64,000 bases of DNA from contig NZ_CP036264.1 in the NCBI RefSeq assembly GCF_008035925.1, positions 7,411,641 through 7,475,640 of the forward strand, in the 5' to 3' direction. This DNA comes from Stieleria maiorica. Lineage in GTDB: Bacteria > Planctomycetota > Planctomycetia > Pirellulales > Pirellulaceae. Below the pieces are notes generated by a model. That model was not told where the DNA came from and ran no database searches. It saw only the letters and a program-made list of their open reading frames with translations. The translations under genes were made by a program, and so were the position numbers. How positions within the stretch are numbered: position 1 is the stretch's first letter; each line of letters begins with the position of its first letter. This document shows positions 41,570 through 50,679 of the stretch, one piece after another.

Positions 41570-43501
41570 TCAGCTTAACGACAACTGAAACGTGATCTCC
41601 TGATCGGTCGGGTTGGCAATCCTCAAGAACACCTGCTGTCCGACAGACGTGTCGGCGATCACGATTTGGCCACCCAGTCGATCAAGGATCTCCTGGATCG
41701 ATTCGAAGTTGTCCGGATAGGTTCCGGGGATCACCTCCGCGTTCTGGTCCAGCAGGTGGAACTGCAACCGCAATACCGCTTCGTCTTTTCCGTTCAATCC
41801 TCTTGCCAGCATCCGAATCACGGCCGCTCCGGATTCATACGAATAGTAATTCACATCGTTGGGGGCGATCGTGATGACCGCGTGTGCCCCTGCCGACGCC
41901 GGATCGGAATCGGGCAACGGTAATGCGGTTTCCAATTCCGACGCATCAACCTCCACCGGGATCACGGTCGGTTCGATCAATTCGATGGCGACGCGATAGT
42001 CGCTTGCTTGACGCGGATTGTGAATGGCCAATACGTACTCGGCGGCGGCTTGATCGGTCGGTCCGGTAAGCCATGCCGAAAGCGAATCGGATTGCGGTGA
42101 ACCGATCGGCGTTTTGTCGCTGCCGCGGAACATCTGCATCTCAACCCCTTCATCGCCGGTCAGCGTTAAAACGGCTCGTCTTGCGTCGGTTGTAAAACGG
42201 TAAAAATGAACTTGCCCGCTGATCTCGGTTGTCCCGGCAATCGTCGCTGAGTTCTCATGAAAATGAACCACCCCGGCCTGGTCTTGCGAGTAGCCGCTCA
42301 AAAGCGATTCGTCCGGTTGATCGGGCGCGTTATCCAGCAGCACCGAGACACTGTATTGCCCGGTTGCTGCAGCGGTCGAAAAGACACGCAAGTAGATCGA
42401 ATCAGATCCGAGGGCTGCGTCCTGAAACGCCTTGTAGTATCCGATGTCGGTTTGGTCATTCACGGCGATGGACGAGGGCTCGCGGTCCAGGACGTCTCCG
42501 TTTTCGCCCAGCAATTCAAAACCGATCCCATCGACGCCGTGGACATAGACCGATCCCGGCAGTCCGTTGGGCAGTCGAAACACGTCGACGTCGCCGGTCG
42601 TTTCAAGAGATTGGACGAAACTGGATCCGTTAGGCCGGATCGCGACGTCCACGGCCGTGAGAATCGTATCGCCGACGTCGCCACCATCGTTTCCGTCGAC
42701 GTCGGTCAATTCATCACTTGATTCCGGCAACCAACGTGACGGTTCGAATTGGAAAACGCTCAAGGCGAAATCGAATGCCGCTTCCGATGCACCGTCGGCA
42801 AACTCGACCCGGACGAAGTACTCTCGACCGGGTTGGGTCGGGAAATCGATTCCCTGGAATCTTGCTCGAGCGGCTTGCGAGTAACTGCTGGTGATCCGCT
42901 GCATCTGAGCGTCCAGGATCGTCAGTTCCGCCAGGTTCTCGTCCAGGACCGAATTCAAGTCGACTGTTGCGCGTGGCAATGTCGCGGTGAACCGATAGGT
43001 TTGCGAATTCTGTGCGGCTGAAAGCGAGCTGATCACGTGTGCGAAGTCGTCATCAAAACCGAGCGTCTGGGCTTCGCCTTCCTGGCCTACGGGGATCGAT
43101 GAATCCTCCTCCGACTCTGCCGCACCGATGCCGGTCGTTGCTTGGCCCAGTCGATTGATGACGAATAACGCATCACGGACGGTCAATTCGGCATCGCCGT
43201 TGGTATCCAGATGCAGCGTCGTCTGCGAATCGTCGGCATCGAGTCCAAGGATGGGTGGCGCAGCGACCTCCGCGAGGTCGGCCGTGTCCGAACGTCCGAG
43301 TTGGTTGATGACGACCAAAGCATCACGCACCGTGACCGTGCCATCACTGTTGCTGTCGGCCGGGTCAAGCGGATGCGTCCATGGGCTGAAGGGATCGGCG
43401 GCGAGCAATTGGCGGGTTTCCAAACGCTCGTGACAAAGGTGGATATTTCGTGGCCGCAAATTCTTAACGCGTCGTTTCATGTCAAAGGAAATTGAAATCA
43501 T
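41570..43501 (-). CDS. LEPR-XLL-like surface protein with N-terminal dockerin-like repeats
   Basis: 643 residues from the first ATG at 43501; an ATG at 43480 is an equally good start. After a basic leader comes the export motif HERLETRQLLAADP (24-37). Two dockerin type I-like calcium repeats follow at once: ADSNSDGTVTVRDALVVINQ (48-67) and LDTNGDAELTVRDALFVINR (98-117). The rest is beta-rich, with segments like the bacterial pre-peptidase C-terminal domain (TYRFTATLPRATVDLNSVLD; DVDVFRLPNGLPGSVYV). In planctomycetes such dockerins occur without cellulosomes and may mediate Ca2+-dependent cell-surface contacts. Lies 94 bases after another LEPR-type gene in the sigma-kinase cluster. Confidence 0.85.
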   Translation of the reverse strand: MISISFDMKRRVKNLRPRNIHLCHERLETRQLLAADPFSPWTHPLDPADSNSDGTVTVRDALVVINQLGRSDTADLAEVAAPPILGLDADDSQTTLHLDTNGDAELTVRDALFVINRLGQATTGIGAAESEEDSSIPVGQEGEAQTLGFDDDFAHVISSLSAAQNSQTYRFTATLPRATVDLNSVLDENLAELTILDAQMQRITSSYSQAARARFQGIDFPTQPGREYFVRVEFADGASEAAFDFALSVFQFEPSRWLPESSDELTDVDGNDGGDVGDTILTAVDVAIRPNGSSFVQSLETTGDVDVFRLPNGLPGSVYVHGVDGIGFELLGENGDVLDREPSSIAVNDQTDIGYYKAFQDAALGSDSIYLRVFSTAAATGQYSVSVLLDNAPDQPDESLLSGYSQDQAGVVHFHENSATIAGTTEISGQVHFYRFTTDARRAVLTLTGDEGVEMQMFRGSDKTPIGSPQSDSLSAWLTGPTDQAAAEYVLAIHNPRQASDYRVAIELIEPTVIPVEVDASELETALPLPDSDPASAGAHAVITIAPNDVNYYSYESGAAVIRMLARGLNGKDEAVLRLQFHLLDQNAEVIPGTYPDNFESIQEILDRLGGQIVIADTSVGQQVFLRIANPTDQEITFQLSLS

Positions 43502-43595
43502 GGACTGGTCGAATGAAAGTTTTCCAATCCAAAAGACATGGGGACCCGGCGAATCGTCACGCAGGATCCCCCGATTCCCTTTTTGCGTTCAGGTT

Positions 43596-45086
43596 TCAAT
43601 CGACTTTGGCATCTGATTCGGTGTTTCGAGAAAGCGGAGCCATTTCGCCGCTGCCCTGCATCAAGTTGCGGTCGACCACCGGCAGTCGGGGCGGATCGAT
43701 TTCAAAGTTGATTGCGAACTCACGTCCCACGTCGTCGGCGGAATCGGGACGATCGCGTGTTTGGTTGCCCGTGACGTCAACGTAGGCCTCCCCTGTTTTC
43801 GCACCGTGTGCTCGCGGCCGTAAAATCACTGCGATGTCGACCCAAGTCGCGGGGTCCCGTTCTGGCATGGGCGGGTCGTCCGCAGCAGGACCCGCTTTGG
43901 TCTCTCTGGAATCCGTTTCTCGGTAGCGTTGAAACTGCAAGCGGAACGGCGAAAGCAGCGGCTCGACAAACGCACCTTCGATAAACAGTCGTTCGTCAAA
44001 AAACAGGCCCGTCGATCCCGTTTCCTCTGTGTCTGCCTCGCGCTCCTCCTGGTCGCTGTCGGCCGCATCGGAGGTTGTGGTGTCGTCTCCAGAAGTCGGC
44101 GGATCGACCGATTGAGGCATGGGCAGCTCCAGCAAGTCTTCGTCGTCTTCGTCCTCGTCATCCATTTCCAACCGGAACCATGCAGCGTCGGCGGCCCGGC
44201 CAAGATCGATTGGGCCGGCGGGCTTGAATGAAATCAGAGTCGACGCCAATTCCGTGATCGCCGGGTCCGGGGAAAGACTTTCTCCAGAATCGATGCCAGA
44301 ATGACCGTCCGGCGGATTCACTGGCGAAAGATCAACCGGCGGGGGACTCTCTTGGGGCGGTGGAGACGGCTCGACAGGAATCGGCTGAAGCGTCGCTGAT
44401 CCGGTGCCAATGCCCGATGACGGGATGGGGGCGTTCAGGCCAAACAGGAGCATCGATTCTGTGCTGGATGTCGATGGCGCGACATTGAGCAGCGTCGGCC
44501 GGGCTGGATCCTCAACCACGAACGGGACCGCCATCAAAAACTGCTCGGCTTGCCCGCCGCCGACCGCGTAATCGCTGACCGCACCGATTCCTCGCAGTGC
44601 GTTCCCGACCAACGTGCCGTATTGTCGAAGAACGGGAAATCCATCGGAGAATATCGGCGGGCCCGCTGGACGAGCATTGTCCCCAAAGTCCAAATCGATG
44701 ATCGCTTGAAACACACCGCCGGCTTTTGCGCTGGAGTCCGCGAAGTCACGCACGTCACGGACAAAAACCTTCGCAGCGTACTGCCCACCCGTCACCGCCG
44801 ATTCCACTGATCGACCATCCAGATCATGGATCTCGACACGCAGCCGAACCGCGGCGTCGCTACCGAGAAATTTCTCACCCGAGATTGGTGCGGAGGCGTT
44901 ACGATCGGACGACAAGTCTTCCTGACGTTGACTCGTAAGGATATCGATTTGTTTCAAAAGGGCAGCTAACCCGCCCTGATCGCCTGATCGGCCATCCGGT
45001 TCGGTGCCCAGCGTCAACGGGGCCTCGGCAGAGAGGGCCAAGCGAGTCTCTAACCGTTCCAGTGTCAGTGTTCGTTGTTGGTTCAC
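43596..45086 (-). CDS. LEPR-XLL-like exported protein of unknown function
   Basis: 496 residues from GTG at 45086, whose bases overlap the kinase stop as GTGA. It begins with VNQQRTLTLERLETRLALSA, so the LEPR-type export motif is at the very N-terminus with hardly any leader. No known domain recognised. It has Pro-rich and very acidic stretches (MDDEDEDDEDLLELPMPQ; SDQEEREADTEETG) and an early part that may be beta (AVRLRVEIHDLDGRSVESAV). Translational coupling to a Ser/Thr kinase suggests it belongs to the same signalling unit, perhaps as target or sensor partner (inference). Confidence 0.78.
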   Translation of the reverse strand: MNQQRTLTLERLETRLALSAEAPLTLGTEPDGRSGDQGGLAALLKQIDILTSQRQEDLSSDRNASAPISGEKFLGSDAAVRLRVEIHDLDGRSVESAVTGGQYAAKVFVRDVRDFADSSAKAGGVFQAIIDLDFGDNARPAGPPIFSDGFPVLRQYGTLVGNALRGIGAVSDYAVGGGQAEQFLMAVPFVVEDPARPTLLNVAPSTSSTESMLLFGLNAPIPSSGIGTGSATLQPIPVEPSPPPQESPPPVDLSPVNPPDGHSGIDSGESLSPDPAITELASTLISFKPAGPIDLGRAADAAWFRLEMDDEDEDDEDLLELPMPQSVDPPTSGDDTTTSDAADSDQEEREADTEETGSTGLFFDERLFIEGAFVEPLLSPFRLQFQRYRETDSRETKAGPAADDPPMPERDPATWVDIAVILRPRAHGAKTGEAYVDVTGNQTRDRPDSADDVGREFAINFEIDPPRLPVVDRNLMQGSGEMAPLSRNTESDAKVD

Positions 45087-47560
45087 GGTCGCTGATCCTG
45101 GGGTTGGTTCTGCAGGGCGATGGGTTCGCCGGTTCGCGCAAGATTCTTCCGCACGCCATCGAGTGCGGCCTGGTATTGAGGTGCATCCGGGCGGCGACGC
45201 ACTAAGTTCTCTAACAGGTCGTGGGACCGCTGCAGCGCCGACCGGGCATCGCGGTCGTGACCGCAGCGGTGCAGGCAACGTCCATAATTGTTGTAGGTGA
45301 TCGCCAGTTCTTCGGTGTAGCGAACCATCATGGGCAATCGGTCGACCAAGCTTCTGAACAGCACAATTGCATCGCGATACGCTGTGATCGCCTCGTCGTC
45401 GCGATCGAGTCGAACGAGCAGGGATGCCTGGTTGTTCAGGTTGAGCGCGAGTGCACCGACTGCCTCGTGAGTGGCATTGGTGTTCAGTTCCCCGCCATGT
45501 TCGATCCGAACGACCGATCGCAGAACATGAATGGCCCGCTGGTTGTACCTCAGTGCCTCTGGTAAGTCCGTGTCTTGCACCAGATGGCCAAGATTATTGA
45601 AGATCATCGCTGCGGTCAGCGCGTCGGCGGTGTTGATCAGGTCGTGTTCGGGAAGCAGTTCGCCGGCCAAGTGGAACTGTCGTTTCGCTTCTTCGGTTCG
45701 GTCAAGTGATGTCAGCAGAAGTCCGTAGTTGCCATGGACCGTGGCCAGCGTCCGCGTGCGGTCGGCGTTGTCTATTGCGATCGGCGGAAGCTGCTCGAGC
45801 ACGACGCGGTATTCATTTTCGGCCGCGGCAAATTCCCCCAGTTCGGCCGAGAGGACAGCGATACTGTTGCGGCACAAGGCGGCCCGGTATTGCACGGACG
45901 CCGATGGAAGATGTGAGTTGAAATGTCCGAGCGCTCGCCGATAGACGTTGCGCGCCCGTCGGTTCGCACCGAGTTCCTCAATGATCTTTGCCGCCCGGTA
46001 ATGCGTCTCGGCCAACTGCAGCGGCGAATCCGACTTGGACTCTGCTTGCCTGACATCGTCTTCGTAATAGCGGAGGACGTCGCGGACCAACGCCTCCCTG
46101 ACGTGTTCCGCTCCGGCGACTCCGCGCAACTGTTCCGCCGCCATCAAACCGAAGCGGTCAAGCACATCGCGTGTTCGACGCAGATGAGCTTCCGCGCGGT
46201 CTCGGTTTTGGTTGGCGACCAACAGATGGCGATCAGCCGCGACGAGCGCACTTTGGAGTTCAGATCGCTGTCGCGCGAACAACAGCGTTGCGCCGAGCAG
46301 GCCAACGAACAACACGCAGAACACCGCAGTCGAAGCGGCGACGGCGCGACGATGCCGGAGGGTCCATTTTGAAATCCGCTCCAACGTAGAAGGGCGTCGC
46401 GCCAGAATCGGATGACCGTTCAACGCTCGACGCAGATCGGCCGATAATTCGGCGGCTGATTGATACCGATCGGCGGCATCGGGCGCGATCGCTTTCATCA
46501 CGACGGTTTCGATGTCCCGAGAGATGTCAGGGTGATGCCGCCGGATCAACCACGTTTGGCTGTTGAAAGCCGTCGGCTCCGAATCAATCGGCACCGTCGC
46601 CCAAGCAGAACTTTTCTGCCGACCATGTTGTCCGGTCAATAGTTCAAACAGCGTCATTCCCAAGGCGAAGATGTCGCTGCGGTGATCGACCAATGCGGGG
46701 TTCCCGCTCGCCTGTTCAGGACTCATGTAGCGACGCGTTCCGACGATCACACCGGGTTGAGTGAGTCGATCGGCGTGTCGACAGCGAGCCAATCCAAAAT
46801 CCGACACCCACAGTTTGTTGTTGCTGTCGATGATCAGATTCGACGGTTTGATGTCGCGATGGATCACGCCGTGCTGGTGCGCGTGTTCGATCGCATCGGC
46901 CGCTTGAATCATCCAGCGGATCGATTGCATGGCGTCCGGTTTGTTGGCCTGCCACGCTTCATTCATTTGGTCCAGCGAACGGCCGTCGATCAACGGCATG
47001 CTGTAGCAGTGCACACCATCCTCTGGTCCGACCGAATAGATCGGGACGATGTGGGGATGATGGAGTTGGCCGGCTGCCTGGGCCTCCAGCATGAAGCGTG
47101 CAATCTGCTGCTGGTCCAGGACGACCGAAACCGGCAGGACCTTTAAAGCAACGATTCTGTCCAGTGATTGTTGCCGAGCCTTGTAGACGATCCCCATTCC
47201 GCCGCGACCGACTTCGCTTAGGATTTGATAATCGCCGAGCGTTTTGGAAACGAGGTTTTCCCACGAATCCGATTGGAAGCCCGCTGTTTGTTCGTCTGTC
47301 TGTTCGTCTGCAAACCCGTTCAACGCATCAATGCTGCCGATTAGCCCTGGTAGCTTTTGATCGAGTTCCAATTCGGGGTAACGCGCGCACTGTTCGGCGA
47401 TGAAGGAGGATTGAATCACCCGACCGACTGACCGACGCTCCAGATACAAATCCAAGACGCCCACCAATGCTTCATCTGCTTCGGTCAGCCCGGGTTGTGA
47501 TTCGAGTTTCCGCTGACGCCGCACGGTCAATTGCACCTGTGCACCTGAATCTTGGTTCAT
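45083..47560 (-). CDS. Hanks-type serine/threonine protein kinase with TM segment and TPR-like tail
   Basis: 825 residues from ATG at 47560 (ATGA overlap with the sigma gene). Kinase domain about 111-390: VGRGGMGIVYKA glycine loop, Lys140 in VALKVLP, HRDIKPSN with catalytic Asp236, DFG 254-256, and MSPEQASG activation segment. A single membrane helix at about 407-430 separates it from an outer, helical ~390-residue region of TPR-like repeats (NYGLLLTSLDRTEEAKRQFH; NNYGRCLHRCGHDRDARSAL). This is the common planctomycete STPK design. All invariant kinase residues are present. It probably controls, or is controlled with, the ECF sigma factor encoded immediately upstream. Confidence 0.95.
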   Translation of the reverse strand: MNQDSGAQVQLTVRRQRKLESQPGLTEADEALVGVLDLYLERRSVGRVIQSSFIAEQCARYPELELDQKLPGLIGSIDALNGFADEQTDEQTAGFQSDSWENLVSKTLGDYQILSEVGRGGMGIVYKARQQSLDRIVALKVLPVSVVLDQQQIARFMLEAQAAGQLHHPHIVPIYSVGPEDGVHCYSMPLIDGRSLDQMNEAWQANKPDAMQSIRWMIQAADAIEHAHQHGVIHRDIKPSNLIIDSNNKLWVSDFGLARCRHADRLTQPGVIVGTRRYMSPEQASGNPALVDHRSDIFALGMTLFELLTGQHGRQKSSAWATVPIDSEPTAFNSQTWLIRRHHPDISRDIETVVMKAIAPDAADRYQSAAELSADLRRALNGHPILARRPSTLERISKWTLRHRRAVAASTAVFCVLFVGLLGATLLFARQRSELQSALVAADRHLLVANQNRDRAEAHLRRTRDVLDRFGLMAAEQLRGVAGAEHVREALVRDVLRYYEDDVRQAESKSDSPLQLAETHYRAAKIIEELGANRRARNVYRRALGHFNSHLPSASVQYRAALCRNSIAVLSAELGEFAAAENEYRVVLEQLPPIAIDNADRTRTLATVHGNYGLLLTSLDRTEEAKRQFHLAGELLPEHDLINTADALTAAMIFNNLGHLVQDTDLPEALRYNQRAIHVLRSVVRIEHGGELNTNATHEAVGALALNLNNQASLLVRLDRDDEAITAYRDAIVLFRSLVDRLPMMVRYTEELAITYNNYGRCLHRCGHDRDARSALQRSHDLLENLVRRRPDAPQYQAALDGVRKNLARTGEPIALQNQPQDQRP

Positions 47561-48198
47561 AGACTGTCTCCGTTGCCCAATCGGTCCCGCAGCGCCTCAA
47601 TCGCCCGTAACCATAACATTCGCGTCGCACCGTGCGAGCGTTGCATCCGTGCGGCAACCTCCTTGAACCCCAAGCCCTCGACGCTACGCAACATCAACAC
47701 CTCGCGATAATCATCGGCAAGCTCCGCCAACGCGTTGGCGACGTGGACGCTGCGATCTTGGCGCTGAAGCCGTGCCGAAGGAGAGGGCGAACCGGCCTGG
47801 AGGACGGTTTCCAATCGAATCGAAGATTGATCCACCGACTTTCCGATCGCTTCGATCGAGACCTCTTTACGGACATCGCGAACCTGCGACTGGACGTGTT
47901 GCTGGACCAGGTATTGGATTCGACGCGTTAGAATGGAACGCAGCCAGGCCACAAACTCGCCGCCGGTCGTTCCGCGAAAGTTTTCAAAACCGCGATGCGC
48001 ATTCAGGAACGTTTCTTGTGCGATATCCGAGGCGCTGGCCCGCACGCGGAGCCGTGACCGGACCTGTGACGCGGCGAGCAGTTTGATGTAGTTCTGGTAC
48101 ATCCCGAACAATGTGCTCAACGCGCAGGCGTCTCCCGACTTGGCCGAAGCAAGGAGGGCGTCCACATCAGTAGCGCTGCCAGATTCCATCAATCGCAC
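47557..48198 (-). CDS. ECF-type RNA polymerase sigma factor
   Basis: 213 residues (start could also be the ATG at 48189). Sigma region 2: YIKLLAASQVRSRLRVRASA, DIAQETFLNAHRGFENFRGT, FVAWLRSILTRRIQY; region 4: ALAELADDYREVLMLRSVEG, LGFKEVAARMQRSHGATRML. It has the length and style of the planctomycete/verrucomicrobial sigma-70 subfamily whose genes sit next to Ser/Thr kinases. Stop overlaps the kinase start, so it opens the sigma-kinase-LEPR operon. No separate anti-sigma factor gene is adjacent, which fits kinase-based control (inference). Confidence 0.93.
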   Translation of the reverse strand: MRLMESGSATDVDALLASAKSGDACALSTLFGMYQNYIKLLAASQVRSRLRVRASASDIAQETFLNAHRGFENFRGTTGGEFVAWLRSILTRRIQYLVQQHVQSQVRDVRKEVSIEAIGKSVDQSSIRLETVLQAGSPSPSARLQRQDRSVHVANALAELADDYREVLMLRSVEGLGFKEVAARMQRSHGATRMLWLRAIEALRDRLGNGDSL

Positions 48199-48399
48199 GG
48201 TAATGGTTCATGAAAGGTTCATCTCTCCAAGACGAGCGAGGGGGCCCATCGTAGAACAGACATGGGGGACGCGACTTTGTCACGCGCGTCATCGATATTT
48301 TTTAGAATTTGCGACTTCATCGTGCTGCTGTCGCTATTTTGGGCCGGAGACGTGACCCCAAGAGGTGGTGCGGTTCATCCACGGCGGACTGGCTCGGGG

Positions 48400-49263
48400 T
48401 CACTCGGCCGGTTCAAGCTCGTCGACCGGGAGGGCTGATTCGACACGATAAAAGTAGGGCTCAGCGATTCGTTCTGTTGTCCCGCCCAAATACGGCGCTT
48501 CATCAATCCGCACCACCGGATGATCGCCATGCGACATCCAGATCTCGCGTGTCGTAAAACGTGCGATCGAATAGGTCCAAACCGATTGACCATCGACGTC
48601 CCTGGCTTCGATCAACAAGAACACCTCTGGATCAGTCCCCGAGGAAGAAACGTAGGCGAAAAGTGCCGAGTCCAGAACACGATCGCTGCCACCGACAACC
48701 CGCGCGACAGGCTGTGGCAGCAATCGCAATTCCTGTTCAACATTATCCTCGCTGACCCGCATTCCGAACGAAAACGACCGCGCTAACAATCTCATCTGCG
48801 CAAGTCGCTGGGGCGGCGAACGCGCTGGGGGACGCGTCCCCGTCATCGGCTTGGCTTCAATGGATGTCCTCGGGATCCAAACCTGCGATTCATCCAGTCG
48901 CGTCGCCATCACTCGTTCATCGGCCAACGAATGGAATTCCTGGAAAATCTCGTATCGGCCATCGTCAAGTTTGTGCGAGCCGATGCAGCCGACGACCTGC
49001 ACGCGTCCCTTACCTGTCCAGGCAAAAACATCTCCGGACCACCCTCCGAGACTGGTCCAGGTCATCACCGGCGAATCGCCGACCACCAATTCCGTCGAGG
49101 ACTCATCGTCGATCCGGAATTCCAACTCTCGCGCTTTTGCACGAGACGTATTCTGTAGACGCCGATTCTCTTCGATCGCGTTTTCTTGTGACCAAGACTG
49201 ACGCGGAGCAAGACACAGCAGCACCAGGGTGCTGGTGATCACCGGAACAGCTAATCTCTTCAC
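48400..49263 (-). CDS. Secreted protein of unknown function upstream of the sigma operon
   Basis: 287 residues from GTG at 49263, chosen because AGGAG lies 7 bases upstream. Signal peptide VKRLAVPVITSTLVLLCLAP with a QSWSQE cleavage region. The mature part has ELEFRIDDESSTELVVGDSP, VQVVGCIGSHKLDDGRYEIF and a Pro/Arg-rich loop, then beta-like segments to the end. No family recognised. It is on the same strand as the sigma gene with a 200-base gap, so it is probably a separate transcript; that gap would hold the sigma-operon promoter. Confidence 0.75.
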   Translation of the reverse strand: MKRLAVPVITSTLVLLCLAPRQSWSQENAIEENRRLQNTSRAKARELEFRIDDESSTELVVGDSPVMTWTSLGGWSGDVFAWTGKGRVQVVGCIGSHKLDDGRYEIFQEFHSLADERVMATRLDESQVWIPRTSIEAKPMTGTRPPARSPPQRLAQMRLLARSFSFGMRVSEDNVEQELRLLPQPVARVVGGSDRVLDSALFAYVSSSGTDPEVFLLIEARDVDGQSVWTYSIARFTTREIWMSHGDHPVVRIDEAPYLGGTTERIAEPYFYRVESALPVDELEPAE

Positions 49264-49499
49264 AACGCCACTCCTGGACAGATGCCGAGGACTTTTTAAA
49301 GACGGCGTGTCTAATTTAGCTTCCCGGACGTGTCCGGGCATCCCGCGGACGGTTGACTTGCACCGATTGATCCGCGCTGCCGACGCCGGTGGCAAAAAAT
49401 CAGCCGGCTCGTTGGCACGTGGAATGCTTCCCCGTTGGCCGTCGTGCAGTTCGATGCGAGCTGCCCATCACACTTTCAAGCACAAAGGGGATTTTACTG

Positions 49500-49703
49500 A
49501 TGAACTGGGACACCATCGAAGGCAAATGGAAACAAGCGAAAGGCCAAGCCAAGCAAAAGTGGGGCAAATTGACCGATGACGAACTCGACCAAATTGATGG
49601 CAAACGCGATCAATTGGTGGGGAGGATTCAGGAGAAGTACGGAATGGCCCGTGATGCGGCGGAAGCCGAGGTTGAACAATTTGAACGCTCATGCAATTGC
49701 TGA
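49500..49703 (+). CDS. CsbD-family stress protein
   Basis: 67 residues from ATG at 49500, with AAAGGGG 10 bases upstream. CsbD signature: MNWDTIEGKWKQAKGQAKQK then WGKLTDDELDQIDGKRDQLV and the closing GRIQEKYGMARDAAEAEV. Members are small, hydrophilic and induced by the general stress response in several bacteria; molecular role unknown. It precedes a PRC-barrel gene, a common companion among general stress genes. The C-terminus ends SCNC, which is not usual. Confidence 0.93.
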   Translation: MNWDTIEGKWKQAKGQAKQKWGKLTDDELDQIDGKRDQLVGRIQEKYGMARDAAEAEVEQFERSCNC

Positions 49704-49790
49704 TCGTCAATCGTCCGCGGTGGTCGCGTGACTGCCAGCGAATTGTCCATCTTGCGAATCGTCCGATGAAACTTTTTGAGGTGTAGTGAT

Positions 49791-50378
49791 ATGAGACTTG
49801 CGATTAGAAAAGCAACGACCGTCTTCGGTATTGTCGCATTGCTGGCCGCACCGGCCATGGCTCAGGATGCGAGCACAAAGGAACGAGTGCAGCGGAATGC
49901 CCAGAGAGGCAGTTCGGTTGGGCAACTTGACAGTAAGACGAAAGGCACCACGGTTCGAGCGAGTCAGTTGTTGGGCCTGAATGTCTATGATGCAGAAGGC
50001 GAAGGCATTGCCGAAATCAAGGACATCGTACTGGACGCCAACTCCGGGCGCGTGCTTTATGCCGCAGTCACCTATGGCGGCATCTTCGGTTTGGGCGACA
50101 AGTTGTTCGCCGTGCCGTTCAAAGCGTTTCACGTCAAGCAGGAACGCGACAATCCCGACGATGTCTATTTGACTTTGAACGTGACTGAAAAACAGCTCGA
50201 CGGTGCCCAGGGGTTCGACCAAGACAATTGGCCCAACTTCGCCGACGAAAACTTCGTTTCCGAATTGAATCGGCGGTATAACGTCAAGGCGGATCAACAA
50301 AACCGAAACCTACGCGAACGTCTGGAAAGCCGTGAAAACCGCGTCGAGGAGGTCGAGATTGACATTGAACGTGAGTAA
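49791..50378 (+). CDS. Exported PRC-barrel domain protein
   Basis: 195 residues from ATG at 49791 with GAGG about 9 bases upstream. Signal peptide MRLAIRKATTVFGIVALLAA with AMAQ cleavage site. PRC-barrel at about 55-125: VRASQLLGLNVYDAEGEGIA, EIKDIVLDANSGRVLYAAV, FGLGDKLFAVPFKAF. A charged, Asn/Arg/Glu-rich tail follows, probably coiled coil (LRERLESRENRVEEVEIDIE). Periplasmic PRC-barrel proteins of this type accompany CsbD and other envelope-stress genes. A strong terminator follows 37 bases downstream. Confidence 0.9.
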   Translation: MRLAIRKATTVFGIVALLAAPAMAQDASTKERVQRNAQRGSSVGQLDSKTKGTTVRASQLLGLNVYDAEGEGIAEIKDIVLDANSGRVLYAAVTYGGIFGLGDKLFAVPFKAFHVKQERDNPDDVYLTLNVTEKQLDGAQGFDQDNWPNFADENFVSELNRRYNVKADQQNRNLRERLESRENRVEEVEIDIERE

Positions 50379-50414
50379 GACAATTCACACTTTTCGTTAA
50401 CTCTCCTTCACTAG

Positions 50415-50449
50415 CACGCGAGCCGAACCTGTTTGGCTCGCGTGTTTTC
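50415..50449 (+). terminator. Rho-independent terminator of the PRC-barrel gene
   Basis: A perfect 10-base stem CACGCGAGCC/GGCTCGCGTG around a 10-base loop, followed by TTTTC on the plus strand, 37 bases after the PRC-barrel stop. Confidence 0.88.
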
Positions 50450-50679
50450 GTCTAGCGTTCGGACTTCGCGTGGCTAGAGGAACTGGCCGGGGGCCTTGCG
50501 ATCGGTGACCAAACCCGACGGATGAATGTGTGACCGGCATTGCCAGCGAGCCGAACAGCGGCGACTCGAGCGAGGGGGGGCTGGATGACTTCGGGAGGGG
50601 TGAGGTAGCCTGCAGAGCAACGTTCGATACCAGATATTCGTTGCACTGCATTTGCCAAATCATCGCTGGGAACGGCCCC

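Noticed and set aside
48199-48400. GTGACCCC...GGGGTCAC inverted repeat as terminator of the secreted-protein gene
   Set aside because: Stem is only 8 bases with a ~40-base loop and no T tract.
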